Source: Chlorogloeopsis fritschii (lineage in GTDB: Bacteria; Cyanobacteriota; Cyanobacteriia; Cyanobacteriales; Nostocaceae). Taken from it: a DNA stretch of 64,000 nt. The stretch lies in the NCBI RefSeq assembly GCF_043099315.1, contig NZ_CP170746.1; one strand, written 5' to 3'. Below the pieces are notes generated by a model. That model was not told where the DNA came from, did not search any database, and saw nothing but the letters and a program-made list of their open reading frames with translations. This document shows, piece by piece, positions 34,139-45,300 of this stretch. The translations under genes were made by a program, and so were the position numbers. Each line of letters starts with the position of its first letter. Position 1 is the stretch's first letter.

Positions 34139-37100
34139 CTAGTCCATGCCTTGAAAATATTGAGTTAAGGTGATTAATAAAAGCTTGTTTGGGGTAAGAA
34201 TTAGACCAATTGGACCAAATGGCAGAAGCACCAGAACAGAATTGGGTACTTCAGCAATGATTTTTGCCCATGTCTCCATCAGTTCAGGAATGATTTTGAA
34301 GAAATTAGCGCCAGAGATAAAAACAACAGTATCTTCAGAAATCCCTAAGTTTTCTCGTTCAACTTTGACAGTTTCCTTTCCTTGCTCAGTTCCATAACTA
34401 AAGCAATGAGCACTTCCTTCTAGCTTCAGCAACTTTTCTCGATACTGTTCTTGTGCTGTTGGTGATGAATCGGTAAGCGTACCGGAGATGTAGTAATCCA
34501 TATGTCTCATTCCGGTTGTTACTACAGAACCTCCACTGGTAACTTGTATTCTGGCTAATCTATGCATTGCTAAAAGGCAAATTTTATTGGTTACTGCCGT
34601 CACATTTGTTGCAATAAATAATATATCGAGGTCATCAGCACGAATTGTATTTACTTGTTCTGATAAATTTTGTGGTAGCAGCTTGAAGAAGTTTGCACAA
34701 CTTCGACAATATTGCTCTAGTGGATGACTAGTTGCTTGAAGAGAATACAAAATGACTTCAAAGTCTCTACTGATATATTCATAAACAGGGAGATAGGCAA
34801 ATGTTTCAGAACCTGGTGTGAAATGTGCTGCTAGAATACCAAGCCGGATTTTTTTTCTATTTACAGCCCGATCTGCAAATTCATAATTGACTTCACACCC
34901 ATTAACTTTTAGGAATAATTCTAGTATTTCTGCACGTCTCGCATAGATATCTTTGATATTCACTTCATTAAAATATACAGGAATAAAATTAGCAATTTGA
35001 GCAAAAGTATTAACTACTTCCTGCCACAAAAGAGAATCGGGATTACTGAATATGGATGCGTATAAATAATCAAGCCACCCCTGAATATGTTTGCAGTAAT
35101 TATCTGCTTCTCCCAATTCGTGGAAATGGACTGGAGAAGAAAATAGGAAGTGCAGATAGTCCTGAAGCAACCAATTGGGTATGTGAGAAAGATCATGCTG
35201 TAATGGTAACTGGTCCGCACGACAATATAGCATAGCTGCTAGTAGATGCTGAATCGCTTGTGGCTGCTCAAAACCTTGAGAAATATATATAACTAGATTA
35301 TTAACAAAAATATGTTCTTCGCTAGTCAAACTCGTGTATTTAATACTACTGCTGAGTAACATATTATGTGTTTTCCCCAGCATACCCGCGTACATATCTG
35401 CTAGCTGATTATCTGAAATATTTAGCCATTGCTCTGCTAGTTGTTTTCGCGATTGACGCAAATCAGAATCCTGCTCACTCAAGGTTGCATAGCTGTAAAA
35501 AGCTTGTTGTCTTGTAAGGTGAGGATAGCGTGTATCGCTATAGATTGTCTGAAAAAGTTTTAGATAATCTAAAAGGATAGTTTCTTTTAAAGCAGCATTA
35601 CGACGAGTTTGTTGCTGTGGATGTATTCTAAAATGAGATAGAACTTTATTAACAAAACCGATTTTATATTGGCTCATAATTCTGAACCACATTTCTAAAT
35701 CTACCAGTTGGCAGAACTCAGGATTAAACAATCCTACCTTGTCAAAAACAGCTTTTCTAATTAAGACTGTGCTTGGTTCACCAATCTTATTAATTGGAGC
35801 ATCAAATATATTTGAATGTTCTAATAATTCCAGTCCTAATTGAATTGGCTTTAATGTTGACCAAGCTTTATGTACATCCTTAGCCTCGTGATACATTAAA
35901 AAATTTGAATCATAGTAGGTATCGCCAGTGTTTGTAAAAAGTTTTCTTGGTGAAAAAACCAAACCTATCTCTTCATCTTGTTCGGCAATTATGACCATTT
36001 CTTCAATAGCATTTGGCTCCAATAGATCATCTTGAAATAAGAATTTTATATATTTGCCTTGAGCTTGAGAAATACAGAAATTCCAATTTTGAGCTAATCC
36101 ATACTGGCTGTGTTCAAGAATTGAGAACTCAAAAGATGATTTTTCTTGTAACGATTGAGCGATCTCAACTGTTTTATCACTAGAACTATCATCAGATAAA
36201 ATAATTTCTACATTAGGATAGGTTTGCTCTAAAACACTATTAATAGCTTCCGCAATATACTTTTCGCCATTGTAGGTAGGTATACAAACACTAATCAGAG
36301 GTGTGGAGATATTTCTTGATTTATGTTTTATAAGTTTAGATTGGATCTGAACATTTTCTTTGATTTGTACCTGGCTTTGGAAATTAATATTTCCGATTAT
36401 GTGAGGACTAAAGCAAGGGTCATATGCAAGAACTTTATCCCATTTATCTTGCATCATTTTAGCGGCTGTTGTTTCAATTTGCAAACGTTCTTCTTGGCTA
36501 AAATTAACTTTCCAACTGTTTAATTCTTGATTAATCAGCTTGACATGAGGAAGATAGATACTTCGATAGCCTCTCGCCCTCATCTTTAAACATAAATCCA
36601 CATCGTTATAGATAAAAGGTAATGTTTCATCAAATCCATCAATACTTTCAAACACGTCTTTACGACACATTAAACAATCTCCTGTGACGGCTGAGACGTT
36701 TTTTATCAATCCGATATTAGCTCCTGTTTCGTATTCGTCTATTCTAGTAAGCCCTTTATAGATATGATTAGCAACTTTACCTAAACCTAGTGCTAATCCT
36801 ACGTGTTGAATAGAATTGTTAGAATCAATTAAAAATGCACCAACAGCACCTATACATTTTCTTTGGACTTGCTCAACCATTGCATTGAGCCAATCCTTTT
36901 GAATAACCTGAATGTCACTACTCAAAAAACATAAATAATCCCCTTTCGCTTTTGCAACAGAATAATTATTCAGTATTGAATAATTGAAGGGAATGTTATA
37001 AGAGCAGTACTTAAATCGATTGGGCTGTTGAACTTGCCACTTGTCAATAATTTTCTGTGCTTCAGATTTTAAACTACCATTATCTATGACTATTACTTCA

Positions 37101-39445
37101 TAATTCGGATATACTGTTTCAGTGAAAATTGATTTTAGGCACTGGTTTAATATCGAGTTAAAGTCTTTGACAGTAATGATAATGCTAACTAATTTATAAC
37201 AGTCTATTTCATAATGAACATGGTAATGTCCAGGGATGTTAGAGTCTGGTAAAACTTTTCCTTTCTCGCCTCTTCTATAAAGCGCATCTGTCAAAGCCTT
37301 AAATCCTGCTTCATAGGCATAAGATTTTGCAGTTGTAGAAGCAGATGTAGAGCCAGAGTGAAGACGCCAATGATAGAGGATTTTGGGTATGTGAAATATT
37401 TTCTCAGTTTTCTCTGTCAATCTCAAAACTAAATCATAATCTTGGCTTCCTTCGTAGCCAGTTCTAAAGCCACCAATTTCATTGACAAGCGATCGCCGAT
37501 AAACACCGAGATGGCAGGTGTACATTCGAGATAAAAATGAATCAGGACACCAATCTGGTTTATAAGTAGGAAAAATAAACTGATTATTGTCATCAACTTT
37601 ATCTTCATCTGAATAGATCATGTCTGCATCTGGATGCTGATTGAGCAGCAGTACTACTTCGTATAAGGCATCCAGTGTTAATAAGTCATCGTGATCAAGA
37701 AGTGCTATAAACTCTCCTGTTGCTATTTCTATAGCTGAGTTAGAGCTACGGGAAATATGACCATTTTCATTTCTGAAGATAACTTTGATGCGGGAATCTG
37801 CTTGAGAATACTCTTCTAATATTTTTCTAATATGAGGTTCCGTAGAAGCATCATCAGCAATACATAACTCCCAGTGTGGATAAGTCTGATTTAATACAGA
37901 TTCAATTGCAGCTTTTAAATACCTTTCAGGAGTATTAAAAACTGGGAAGATAATACTGAAAATAGGTTTATAATTAACAGGTTCAACCTTTGAAGTGGGA
38001 GCGATTAGGCTATTCAAATCCCAAGCTGGAAGTTTTTGGGTGAGTAATTTTGTTAGTGGCGCTTGGTTCTCATGTTTCAAAATAATTCGTGCTTTAATAT
38101 ATGGTAACAAAGCTTGCCATTGGATATTACTCAAGTTTTCAATTAAGGAAATTTGTAATTTCTCAGCAATATCTAAATCTTCTTTCATTAATAAATCCAT
38201 GAAGACACTGGATAAAAACAGTTCAGCGTTCTCCATAGGAAAATTATTGCTGTCGATAATCAGAGTAGTTTTTTGACTATCAGAATGAGTAGCAAGAGCT
38301 TTAATTACTTCTTGTAACTCTAAACTAATGAATTCTTCTGATTGATTCCAATCAGGGAAAATAATCAGATTAACATTTCTCAAAGATAAGTTGTTTAATT
38401 CTTGTTTCTCAGTATCAACTATATTAGATATGCTCTTAACAGATATATCTGAAATGTATTGAATATTCTTATCTAAGATAAAATGAAATGTACTAATAGA
38501 AAATACATCTGTAACTCGTAAAATATTAGAGTTATTTAATGAGATTTTTGATTTGGAATTAGCACAAACTATGCCAATCATATCATTGATAAAACGATAA
38601 ACAGTATCTTTACCATGTTGTATCCATATTTTCTGTTGAGTTCGCACCTCATGCAATGTTTTTTGTGCATATTCTACTTCTTCTAAACCATAAGCAATTC
38701 CCTTTAATTCATTTTGTTCATTTTGTTCTAAAAACATTGAAAGAGATAAGCTTTGAAACCATTGCTTTTTATTAGTTCCTCGTATCGGCAGTACTATAGG
38801 AATACATCCGCATAAAGCTGCCATAAAAATTATGTAAGAATAAGGATTGTAAGAAATTAGATATTCTTTTGTATTAAAAATATGAATAAGAATTTCTTGA
38901 GATAAATTGTCATCCAAAAAAAGGGAATCAGACGGATGAATATAATTTAATGGCTTATGAAATTTGTTACCTTTTCTTATAATGTGGCAATATCCATCTC
39001 TTGATTTTCCATGATTTTTTAGTTCAGGATTAAGATATAATGGGGAAAGAATATTATACTTGTTTACATTTTGTTGAGGATTATATGTACTATAATGATA
39101 AACATAATCATCTTTTCCCCACGTTGTATATATATTATGGGGGCAATGAATACCGAGTTCGCAAAGAATCCATCTAACTACATACTTTGCATTTAAAGGA
39201 TTGCCAAATACTACTTCTGGATATATTACAACCGTATTTTCATTAAGGTCAGATTCTGTTGCATAATTATCAAAAATATTATTTGGTAATTTAGCTCCAT
39301 CTGTATCAAATATTTTGCAAGCAATCTTATATTCATGAATGATTCGGGCGAGATTATAAAGAGCGATAACTCCACCCGTATCAGATTTAAATGCTGGAGC
39401 AGATATAATAAAGTTTAGCTGATGTGTTTTGGTGTTATTACTCAT
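34139..39445 (-). CDS. Giant multi-domain glycosyltransferase, N-terminal part
   Basis: 1,768 residues before the frame is lost near 34208; about 2,050 if joined to 33291-34127. Domain order: an N-terminal GT-B-like region (1-300, with FIISAPAFKSDTGGVIALYNLARI); a first repeat domain (about 357-485); a GT2 domain (about 495-720, FSIIFPVFNTPERYLKAAIESVLNQ, metal site LLDHDD); a second GT2 domain (about 752-1000, VSIIITVKDFN, weak acidic site LSSDIQ); a third GT2 domain (about 1048-1280, ISVCIPTYNGEKYIAEA, FQDD); a helical stretch; and a GT41-type domain (from about 1535). It should assemble several sugars of a surface glycan. It is preceded on the same strand by an aminotransferase and an acyltransferase. 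The frameshift may be an assembly error. Confidence 0.85.
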   Translation of the reverse strand: MSNNTKTHQLNFIISAPAFKSDTGGVIALYNLARIIHEYKIACKIFDTDGAKLPNNIFDNYATESDLNENTVVIYPEVVFGNPLNAKYVVRWILCELGIHCPHNIYTTWGKDDYVYHYSTYNPQQNVNKYNILSPLYLNPELKNHGKSRDGYCHIIRKGNKFHKPLNYIHPSDSLFLDDNLSQEILIHIFNTKEYLISYNPYSYIIFMAALCGCIPIVLPIRGTNKKQWFQSLSLSMFLEQNEQNELKGIAYGLEEVEYAQKTLHEVRTQQKIWIQHGKDTVYRFINDMIGIVCANSKSKISLNNSNILRVTDVFSISTFHFILDKNIQYISDISVKSISNIVDTEKQELNNLSLRNVNLIIFPDWNQSEEFISLELQEVIKALATHSDSQKTTLIIDSNNFPMENAELFLSSVFMDLLMKEDLDIAEKLQISLIENLSNIQWQALLPYIKARIILKHENQAPLTKLLTQKLPAWDLNSLIAPTSKVEPVNYKPIFSIIFPVFNTPERYLKAAIESVLNQTYPHWELCIADDASTEPHIRKILEEYSQADSRIKVIFRNENGHISRSSNSAIEIATGEFIALLDHDDLLTLDALYEVVLLLNQHPDADMIYSDEDKVDDNNQFIFPTYKPDWCPDSFLSRMYTCHLGVYRRSLVNEIGGFRTGYEGSQDYDLVLRLTEKTEKIFHIPKILYHWRLHSGSTSASTTAKSYAYEAGFKALTDALYRRGEKGKVLPDSNIPGHYHVHYEIDCYKLVSIIITVKDFNSILNQCLKSIFTETVYPNYEVIVIDNGSLKSEAQKIIDKWQVQQPNRFKYCSYNIPFNYSILNNYSVAKAKGDYLCFLSSDIQVIQKDWLNAMVEQVQRKCIGAVGAFLIDSNNSIQHVGLALGLGKVANHIYKGLTRIDEYETGANIGLIKNVSAVTGDCLMCRKDVFESIDGFDETLPFIYNDVDLCLKMRARGYRSIYLPHVKLINQELNSWKVNFSQEERLQIETTAAKMMQDKWDKVLAYDPCFSPHIIGNINFQSQVQIKENVQIQSKLIKHKSRNISTPLISVCIPTYNGEKYIAEAINSVLEQTYPNVEIILSDDSSSDKTVEIAQSLQEKSSFEFSILEHSQYGLAQNWNFCISQAQGKYIKFLFQDDLLEPNAIEEMVIIAEQDEEIGLVFSPRKLFTNTGDTYYDSNFLMYHEAKDVHKAWSTLKPIQLGLELLEHSNIFDAPINKIGEPSTVLIRKAVFDKVGLFNPEFCQLVDLEMWFRIMSQYKIGFVNKVLSHFRIHPQQQTRRNAALKETILLDYLKLFQTIYSDTRYPHLTRQQAFYSYATLSEQDSDLRQSRKQLAEQWLNISDNQLADMYAGMLGKTHNMLLSSSIKYTSLTSEEHIFVNNLVIYISQGFEQPQAIQHLLAAMLYCRADQLPLQHDLSHIPNWLLQDYLHFLFSSPVHFHELGEADNYCKHIQGWLDYLYASIFSNPDSLLWQEVVNTFAQIANFIPVYFNEVNIKDIYARRAEILELFLKVNGCEVNYEFADRAVNRKKIRLGILAAHFTPGSETFAYLPVYEYISRDFEVILYSLQATSHPLEQYCRSCANFFKLLPQNLSEQVNTIRADDLDILFIATNVTAVTNKICLLAMHRLARIQVTSGGSVVTTGMRHMDYYISGTLTDSSPTAQEQYREKLLKLEGSAHCFSYGTEQGKETVKVERENLGISEDTVVFISGANFFKIIPELMETWAKIIAEVPNSVLVLLPFGPIGLILTPNKLLLITLTQYFQGMD

Positions 39446-39700
39446 AATAATTAAGTCAATAGTTATTGTTATACAAATAAACTGTTTAATATTTAATTTG
39501 TATATATTTTATAAACAAAAGTATTGACTAGTGGGATTTTGTATGTGCTGATTATTCAAGTTAAAAATATCTTAGTTTATCCTATTAATGAAAAGCATAA
39601 TTTAACGAGATGGAGGCATCTTCAGTCTACAAAATCCTAAAATATTTTGTATCTAACCTATCTATTCTAGATATTTGGATAAGTTTTGGTTTGGTATTAA

Positions 39701-40888
39701 TTAAGTAGTTTTGGCTTCAGTAATAGCAGTTCTTATGATTTGAGCTATTATCCGGATTATATCTTGATTAATTGATGTTCCTGTGGGTAACAGTAAAACA
39801 CAATCTCCTAATTTTTCAGTTTCAGGTAATAGTAATCTTGTGTGAGGAAAATAGGAGCGATAGGGTTCCATACGATGACAACCCGGATAAAAGTAGCGAC
39901 GAGCAATAATATTGTTAGCATGGAGAATTTCAAGCAGTTTATCACGACTAATGTGTGTTTCTAATTCATCTATTTCTAAAATAATGTATTGATAGTTACA
40001 CTTTTCTTGCTCATTGAATTTAAATAAGGAAATACCAGGAATACCTCCAAGTTCTTGTTGATAGTATTTGTAGTTGCGATAGTTTACTTCACTAAACTCA
40101 TCCATACTTTCCAGGGAAGTTAATCCCATTGCTGCTGACATTTCACTCATCTTGCCATTTGTACCAATATAAATAACGTTATCCATACCAGCAAAACCAA
40201 AATTTTCCATTAAGCGAATTTTGTTCGCTAGTTCATTGTTATTGGTAACAATTGCTCCTCCCTCACAAGAATTTATAAATTTGGTAGCATGGAAGCTAAA
40301 AACCTCAATTTCTCCAAAATTACCAATCATCTGTCCTTTATAAGAACAACCAAAAGCATGAGCTGCATCAAATAGCAATTTAAGATTATGTTTTTGAGAA
40401 ATTTTTGTTAAAGCTTCGATGTTACAAGGTTGTCCCCATACATGAACTCCGATAATTCCTGTTGTGCGAGGGGTAATCATGGCTTCTATACGCCAAGGGT
40501 TAATTGTATGAGTTTGAGGATCAATGTCACAAAAAACAGGGGTAATTTCTTGCCACTGGAGAGCATGAGCCGTTGCAATAAATGTAAAGGAGGGAACAAT
40601 TACTTCACCTTTTAGTTCTAAGGCTCGAATAGCCAATTCTAATCCAACTGTTGCATTACAGGTAGCAATACAATGTTTAACTCCAACCAAATCTGCAATA
40701 CGCTGCTCAAATTCCTGCACGTAAGGGCCGTGATTAGTCAGCCATCTTCTATCAAGAATATCGTTTATACGGCTTAAAAGGCGATCGCGGTTGCCTATAT
40801 TAGGACGACCGACATACAATTTATCATTTAATGTGAGTGTATCACCAAAAATAGCTAAATCAGTGAAGTGTTTTTTAATATGAATCAT
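39701..40888 (-). CDS. DegT/DnrJ/EryC1 sugar aminotransferase
   Basis: 395 residues, normal for the family. Key motifs are GVKHCIATCNATVGLELAIRALELKGEVIVPSFTFIATAHALQW (residues about 75-115), ILFDAAHAFG-like LLFDAAHAFGCSY with the PLP Asp, and the Schiff-base Lys in FSFHATKFINSCEGGAIV (about residue 205). Such enzymes transfer an amino group from glutamate to a keto group on an NDP-bound sugar. It sits 19 bp behind the acyltransferase gene and about 250 bp ahead of the giant glycosyltransferase gene on the same strand. With the acyltransferase it resembles the FdtB/FdtC pair that makes dTDP-3-acetamido-3,6-dideoxy sugars (inference). Confidence 0.92.
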   Translation of the reverse strand: MIHIKKHFTDLAIFGDTLTLNDKLYVGRPNIGNRDRLLSRINDILDRRWLTNHGPYVQEFEQRIADLVGVKHCIATCNATVGLELAIRALELKGEVIVPSFTFIATAHALQWQEITPVFCDIDPQTHTINPWRIEAMITPRTTGIIGVHVWGQPCNIEALTKISQKHNLKLLFDAAHAFGCSYKGQMIGNFGEIEVFSFHATKFINSCEGGAIVTNNNELANKIRLMENFGFAGMDNVIYIGTNGKMSEMSAAMGLTSLESMDEFSEVNYRNYKYYQQELGGIPGISLFKFNEQEKCNYQYIILEIDELETHISRDKLLEILHANNIIARRYFYPGCHRMEPYRSYFPHTRLLLPETEKLGDCVLLLPTGTSINQDIIRIIAQIIRTAITEAKTT

Positions 40889-40907
40889 ACATTTATAAGT
40901 TATTCGG

Positions 40908-41447
40908 TTAATCTGTAGGAATTCTATTTTCTAATAAAAAATTGTTGTAATTTTCAAGGACGCCTAACTTATCTCGATCACCGATTTTGCGATTTCCTAC
41001 ATATATTCCCCACGGTTCTAAGTTTTTGGTAACAACCGAGCCTGCACCAACTGTAGCTCCTTCACCAACGGTAACGCCTGGTAAAATAACACTATTTGCT
41101 CCGATTAAACAAAACTTTCCTATATGTACAGGTAATCTCTTAGTGTTTCTATATTTTTCGTCAAGTGTAGGATTTCCAAATCCGCATCCTTGAAAATCTT
41201 CTGAAGCGGTAAAAATTCTAACTCCAGAAGATAATCCAGAAAAATCCTCCATCGTGAATTTTTCACCACCTGTGATAGAAGTGAATGAACCAATATGTAC
41301 ATAATTACCTATTTTGATTTTTGTTTTAGCATATATAAAAACAAAATCATCTATTATTATATTTTTGCCAAAGTCAATATTTCCTAAACCAATTATTTTT
41401 GTATATTCAAAAGTAGTAACTCCTGGAATATCATAATTATTATTCAT
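40908..41447 (-). CDS. Hexapeptide-repeat (left-handed beta-helix) acyltransferase
   Basis: 179 residues. Hexapeptide repeats run from about residue 20: GLGNIDFGKNIIIDDFVFIYAKTKIKIGNYVHIGSFTSITGGEKF and later IGKFCLIGANSVILPGVTVGEGATVGAGSVVTKNLEPWGIYVGNRKIG, the last being the CoA-binding edge of the WbbJ/NodL/FdtC group. The probable job is N- or O-acetylation of the amino sugar made by the adjacent aminotransferase. It trimerises in known relatives and is cytosolic. A catalytic His is expected in the SLSSGVRIF region but is not evident there, as in some members. First gene of the cluster; ATG at 41447. Confidence 0.88.
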   Translation of the reverse strand: MNNNYDIPGVTTFEYTKIIGLGNIDFGKNIIIDDFVFIYAKTKIKIGNYVHIGSFTSITGGEKFTMEDFSGLSSGVRIFTASEDFQGCGFGNPTLDEKYRNTKRLPVHIGKFCLIGANSVILPGVTVGEGATVGAGSVVTKNLEPWGIYVGNRKIGDRDKLGVLENYNNFLLENRIPTD

Positions 41448-41477
41448 GTATTGTCTCCTTTATCAAAATTTTTATAT

Positions 41478-41888
41478 TTATTGATCGCCTTTTACCTCTC
41501 CTTTCCCTACATCTTTCTTCAGTTGCTCCAAATGCATTTTGTAATCTTGCCTTTCAGGATGCAGTTTCACCAGCTTTTCCAAAGGAGCGATCGCACCCTT
41601 GCCATCCTGCAACTGTAACTGTATTTTTACTAACCCCTCCAAAGCTACTCGGTTTTCAGGTTCTCTTTGTAACACTGACTCAAATCCCCGTGCCTGTTGC
41701 TGCAATGATGGTGCAGCAGACGCAACTTGAGCTTGTGGTGGATTCTGAATAGCCTGTACTAGTGCAGAAATTGCTGCAAAGCCTGTAGAGCCAAAGAAAG
41801 ACACAAAGGATATCCAGGTTACTATTTTTTTTCGCCGCTCTAGCTGTTTGCGACGGGCGATCATGTATTCTTCCCCAGAACCAGCCAT
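41478..41888 (-). CDS. Membrane-anchored TPR protein
   Basis: 136 residues. A basic N-terminus (RRKQLERRKKI) precedes one membrane helix (VTWISFVSFFGSTGFAAISALV), a short Gln/Ala-rich linker and about two TPR-like repeats (ARGFESVLQREPENRVALEGLVKIQLQLQDGKGAIAPLEKLVKLHPERQDYKMHLEQL). The repeats should face the opposite side from the basic tail. Small proteins of this type are common in cyanobacteria; the partner is not known. Its stop is 30 bp ahead of the acyltransferase start, so it may be co-transcribed with the sugar cluster. Confidence 0.8.
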   Translation of the reverse strand: MAGSGEEYMIARRKQLERRKKIVTWISFVSFFGSTGFAAISALVQAIQNPPQAQVASAAPSLQQQARGFESVLQREPENRVALEGLVKIQLQLQDGKGAIAPLEKLVKLHPERQDYKMHLEQLKKDVGKGEVKGDQ

Positions 41889-42391
41889 ATTTGAATGTTT
41901 GCTGCGGATAAATACTTAAGTATCAGCAAGCCTCCTGTTATAAAAGTACCCACTCTTATCCAAGAACTATCATCTATGGCTAAAATTTTTTCACACCAAG
42001 TTCATAAGCCTGTCCTGAATGTAAAGATGAACAGGCTACTCTACGTAGATTTAGTGGCAGTAACAAGAACGTGGCAGATGGCTTGAGAGTAAGAAGAATC
42101 CAGAAGTCAGAATTCAGAATATTCTGGCTCCTGGCTCCTGGATTCAATGAGTGCGGGGGTGCAAAAACGCCGCTTATTCATCCACGCCTACACACAGAAT
42201 TCAATAGCGAGTTGTTTGACTTCAACCGATGAGACTTGGTAAGCGATCGCTGTTTCGGGTGGTTCGTCGATTAGTTCAAAGAATATACTGGGGAAGCTTT
42301 GGAACAAGCGATAAAATATCGTATCTGTTTTCACGTTGCTCGATATTAGGTTTGTGCCATAGCTTTTGATTTTACTTGGTAGTTGATGTTT
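41889..42391. other. Intergenic region with a DUF2887 remnant
   Basis: The gap lies between the start of the TPR gene and the end of the big membrane-protein gene. It contains a GGCTCCTGGCTCCTGG duplication at about 42126, one HIP1 site, and the gene fragment at 42188-42334. Nothing else is recognisable. Confidence 0.5.
42188..42334 (-). pseudogene. N-terminal fragment of a DUF2887 protein
   Basis: From a GTG at 42334 the frame reads VKTDTIFYRLFQSFPSIFFELIDE, the beginning of DUF2887 proteins and parallel to the remnant at 28245. It continues to SSVEVKQLAIEF and stops after 48 residues. The rest of the gene (about 230 codons) is missing, so this is a relic. Confidence 0.7.
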
Positions 42392-45300
42392 TCACTGCCA
42401 ATCTTGAAATTTATCGCTAGTACTGCGAAGTATAGAACTTAACTGGGCGCGACGGGTTTCAAAGTTAGCGGCAATGGAAATGAGGATAATGCCCACTACT
42501 AAGCCAACCAGCCATTTGAAGAATGGGTAGCGCAAGCTAAAAATGACTAACTGGTAAAAGGCTGTAATGAAAAAGGTAGCTGTACCAACGTAAAGAAAAG
42601 CCCGCACTCGCAAACCTAATCCGGCAAAAATCGCAATCAGGCTAAAAATTCCTGGTATCAGGGCTGTGTCTTGATGGAATAAAATCGCCCAACCACAAAT
42701 CAAACCACTAGCAAGTAAACGCCAGTAATGACGGTATGCTTTCATATCCGGTAGTTTCAATTGGGGATCGAACTGGGCAACATATAACAACGATAAGCCG
42801 ATCGCACTCACGTACCATAAAGCATCTGTTAAACCCAAGTCATAAAACCAGCGAAAAACTGCCCAATTAATTAATGCCACACTCATGTATGTGACGCGGA
42901 ATTGATTGCTTATCTTTGCTAAGAACACATAAAACGCAGCGGTTAATAGCAAAGTAATTGAGTAAATTTGCAGTCTGGTTTCCCACAAAAGTACCAACGG
43001 TAAGATGTATGCGGCTGTTTGCCAAGGGCGTTTCGACCAACCCCAGCTTTCCCACGGTAAGATGTAAAGAAAATAGGCAACTACACAGGCGATCGCAGCA
43101 TTCCAAGGTACAAGCGCACCCGCAAATAACTGTCCTACTGCCGTCTCGCGCCAATAAATCCTCATTGCAGCTACTTCTAGCAAGCCAAGATAAACCCAGA
43201 TTTCGTCGGGTGTAAAAATTGACGCGGGGAATTCTTCTCTCTCAACGGGATATCTTCCTTGAAAGATGGCATAACGAATCAAAAATATGCCTGTGCCTAA
43301 ACCTACAAGGCGATTAACTTGAATGGGTGCTGTGATCGCTGCTATTAATAAAAAGCTACTCCAAGCCCAGTGCAGATGGGCAACTGTTTTCAGTTCTTCG
43401 GTACTCAAGCGCAAATAGCTACTTAGCCAAGGTGAGAGGATGCGATAGGCATACATGATGCTTGTGCCTAAAGCAGACATGGCAATTAAACCATCACCCC
43501 ATGCTCCTCCTGAAGCTTGTAACATTTGATAGAACAAAAGTTCATAAGCAGAAATCGAGATGCCAATAAGCCCCAAGTAAACAAGAGGTTTAAATTCATG
43601 GCGACGCCGCCCCACTCCGATCGCTATTAAAGCTACGCCCAAAGAAGCCAAACCTGTCCATTTGGTAAAGGTGTTCAAACGCAGTACCAAACTAAAGCCA
43701 CCATACATGAGTGGGAGGATGTGAAAGCTGCTCGGTAACCTTTCTAAACGATGTCGCCTTTGCCACCACTCTCCAAACAGCTGAGTTACCAAACCCAAAC
43801 CAATATTTGCGATCGCTATGTGGATAATTGAAGGTTTGCCAAAGCCAATTAACTCGGCAGTTAGTAATTCCAAACACCAACCAATGCCATAAAAGGCAAA
43901 ATTTGTCGCCTCTCCCCAGCTGCGATAAACAATTGCCCCCAAAGTAATCGCACCAGCAGCTAAATATAAAAATCCTGGAGTTGCAATTTGCAGATAAACC
44001 AACACAGAATGCAGCGTTAAACTCAATAACTCTATGCCGCATAATGCGATCGCCCACTTATCTGTTGCATCTGCATAGATACTTGCTAATTCGTTACTTG
44101 TTTGTCGCAGTAGTTTCCGAGTTAGCCATAAACTCAGGATAGCGATCGCCCCTACTACAAACCACCCCTGTATTGCTAGCTTTGGAAAGCCAAGTACACC
44201 TTCCCACAGCAGAGTACCAATAGTACTGAGAACAAATCCTAATGTAATTACTGCATATACTTTATGTCGTAAATAGTTAGTATTCACGAACATTAAAGCA
44301 GCAGCAACAGCTAAACTGATTAATCTGAAATTGGGTAGCGGTAAAGTGAGCAATTGGGAAAGCCCCAATGCTACAACACTCAAGATACTATTAGTGGTGC
44401 GTTTTTCTCCAGAACTGCGACTCGCAATTCCTGTTAGAGTCATAGGGGTAATTAACCAAATTAGTCCCCAGTTAGCATGACTTCCACCATAATTTCTCCA
44501 AGCTAAATCAGCATTTACCCAAAGTAAAAGGAAACTAATTATAGCTAGCCCTAAACCAATATGCCAGGCACTACGTCGCCACCAGTGATCGCCAATGCTA
44601 AATAGCCACTCTCCTACCATTACGGCTAACAAAATCATTGCCCAGTGTTCATTGCGCAAGCTGGGGAAGAACCAATCAACTATCGAGCAAAACGTTAGTA
44701 CTCCCGTAATGTGAGTGAGATATATTAAGGTTGGGGAAGCTGGAGTGTGGAGCAATTGTTGTAACTGTTCTCCCCCTCTTCTCACCGTGCGGTGCTGAGT
44801 GACGATTGCCAGAGTTACTGTAGAAAAAAGTAAGTTTAGCGATCGCAGTACAGGATTTACCAACGCGATCATAGTTAATACAGAAGCAAAAAACAAAGTT
44901 AGTAGTTCGCCAAACTTAGCTACTTCGCTTCTACCAACATGACGCAGCAATTCTATTAGCACTACCATCAAAATGACGTAAGGAAATAAAGCAATACTTA
45001 GTAATGCCCAAGCTTCATTTTGAGAATTGGTGAGTTGAGTCGCAATGGCGATCGCCCATTTTTGTAACTCATAAGGTACTAACCGCCAACCCAACCAAAT
45101 CGTCTCTAAGCCAATAACAAAAATGGCAGCAAAATCTGGTTGGAGATTGTATCGCTGCAAGCGACTGCTAAAAAACCACAAACTTAAGCCACTAACAGCT
45201 ATTGCTTGCCAAGGATGAGTTACTACTGAAACCAACCAACCAAGGAATAAAAGAATACCGCCGATGAATTGCCAAGGTACAGAAAGACGCAAAGAAGCGT

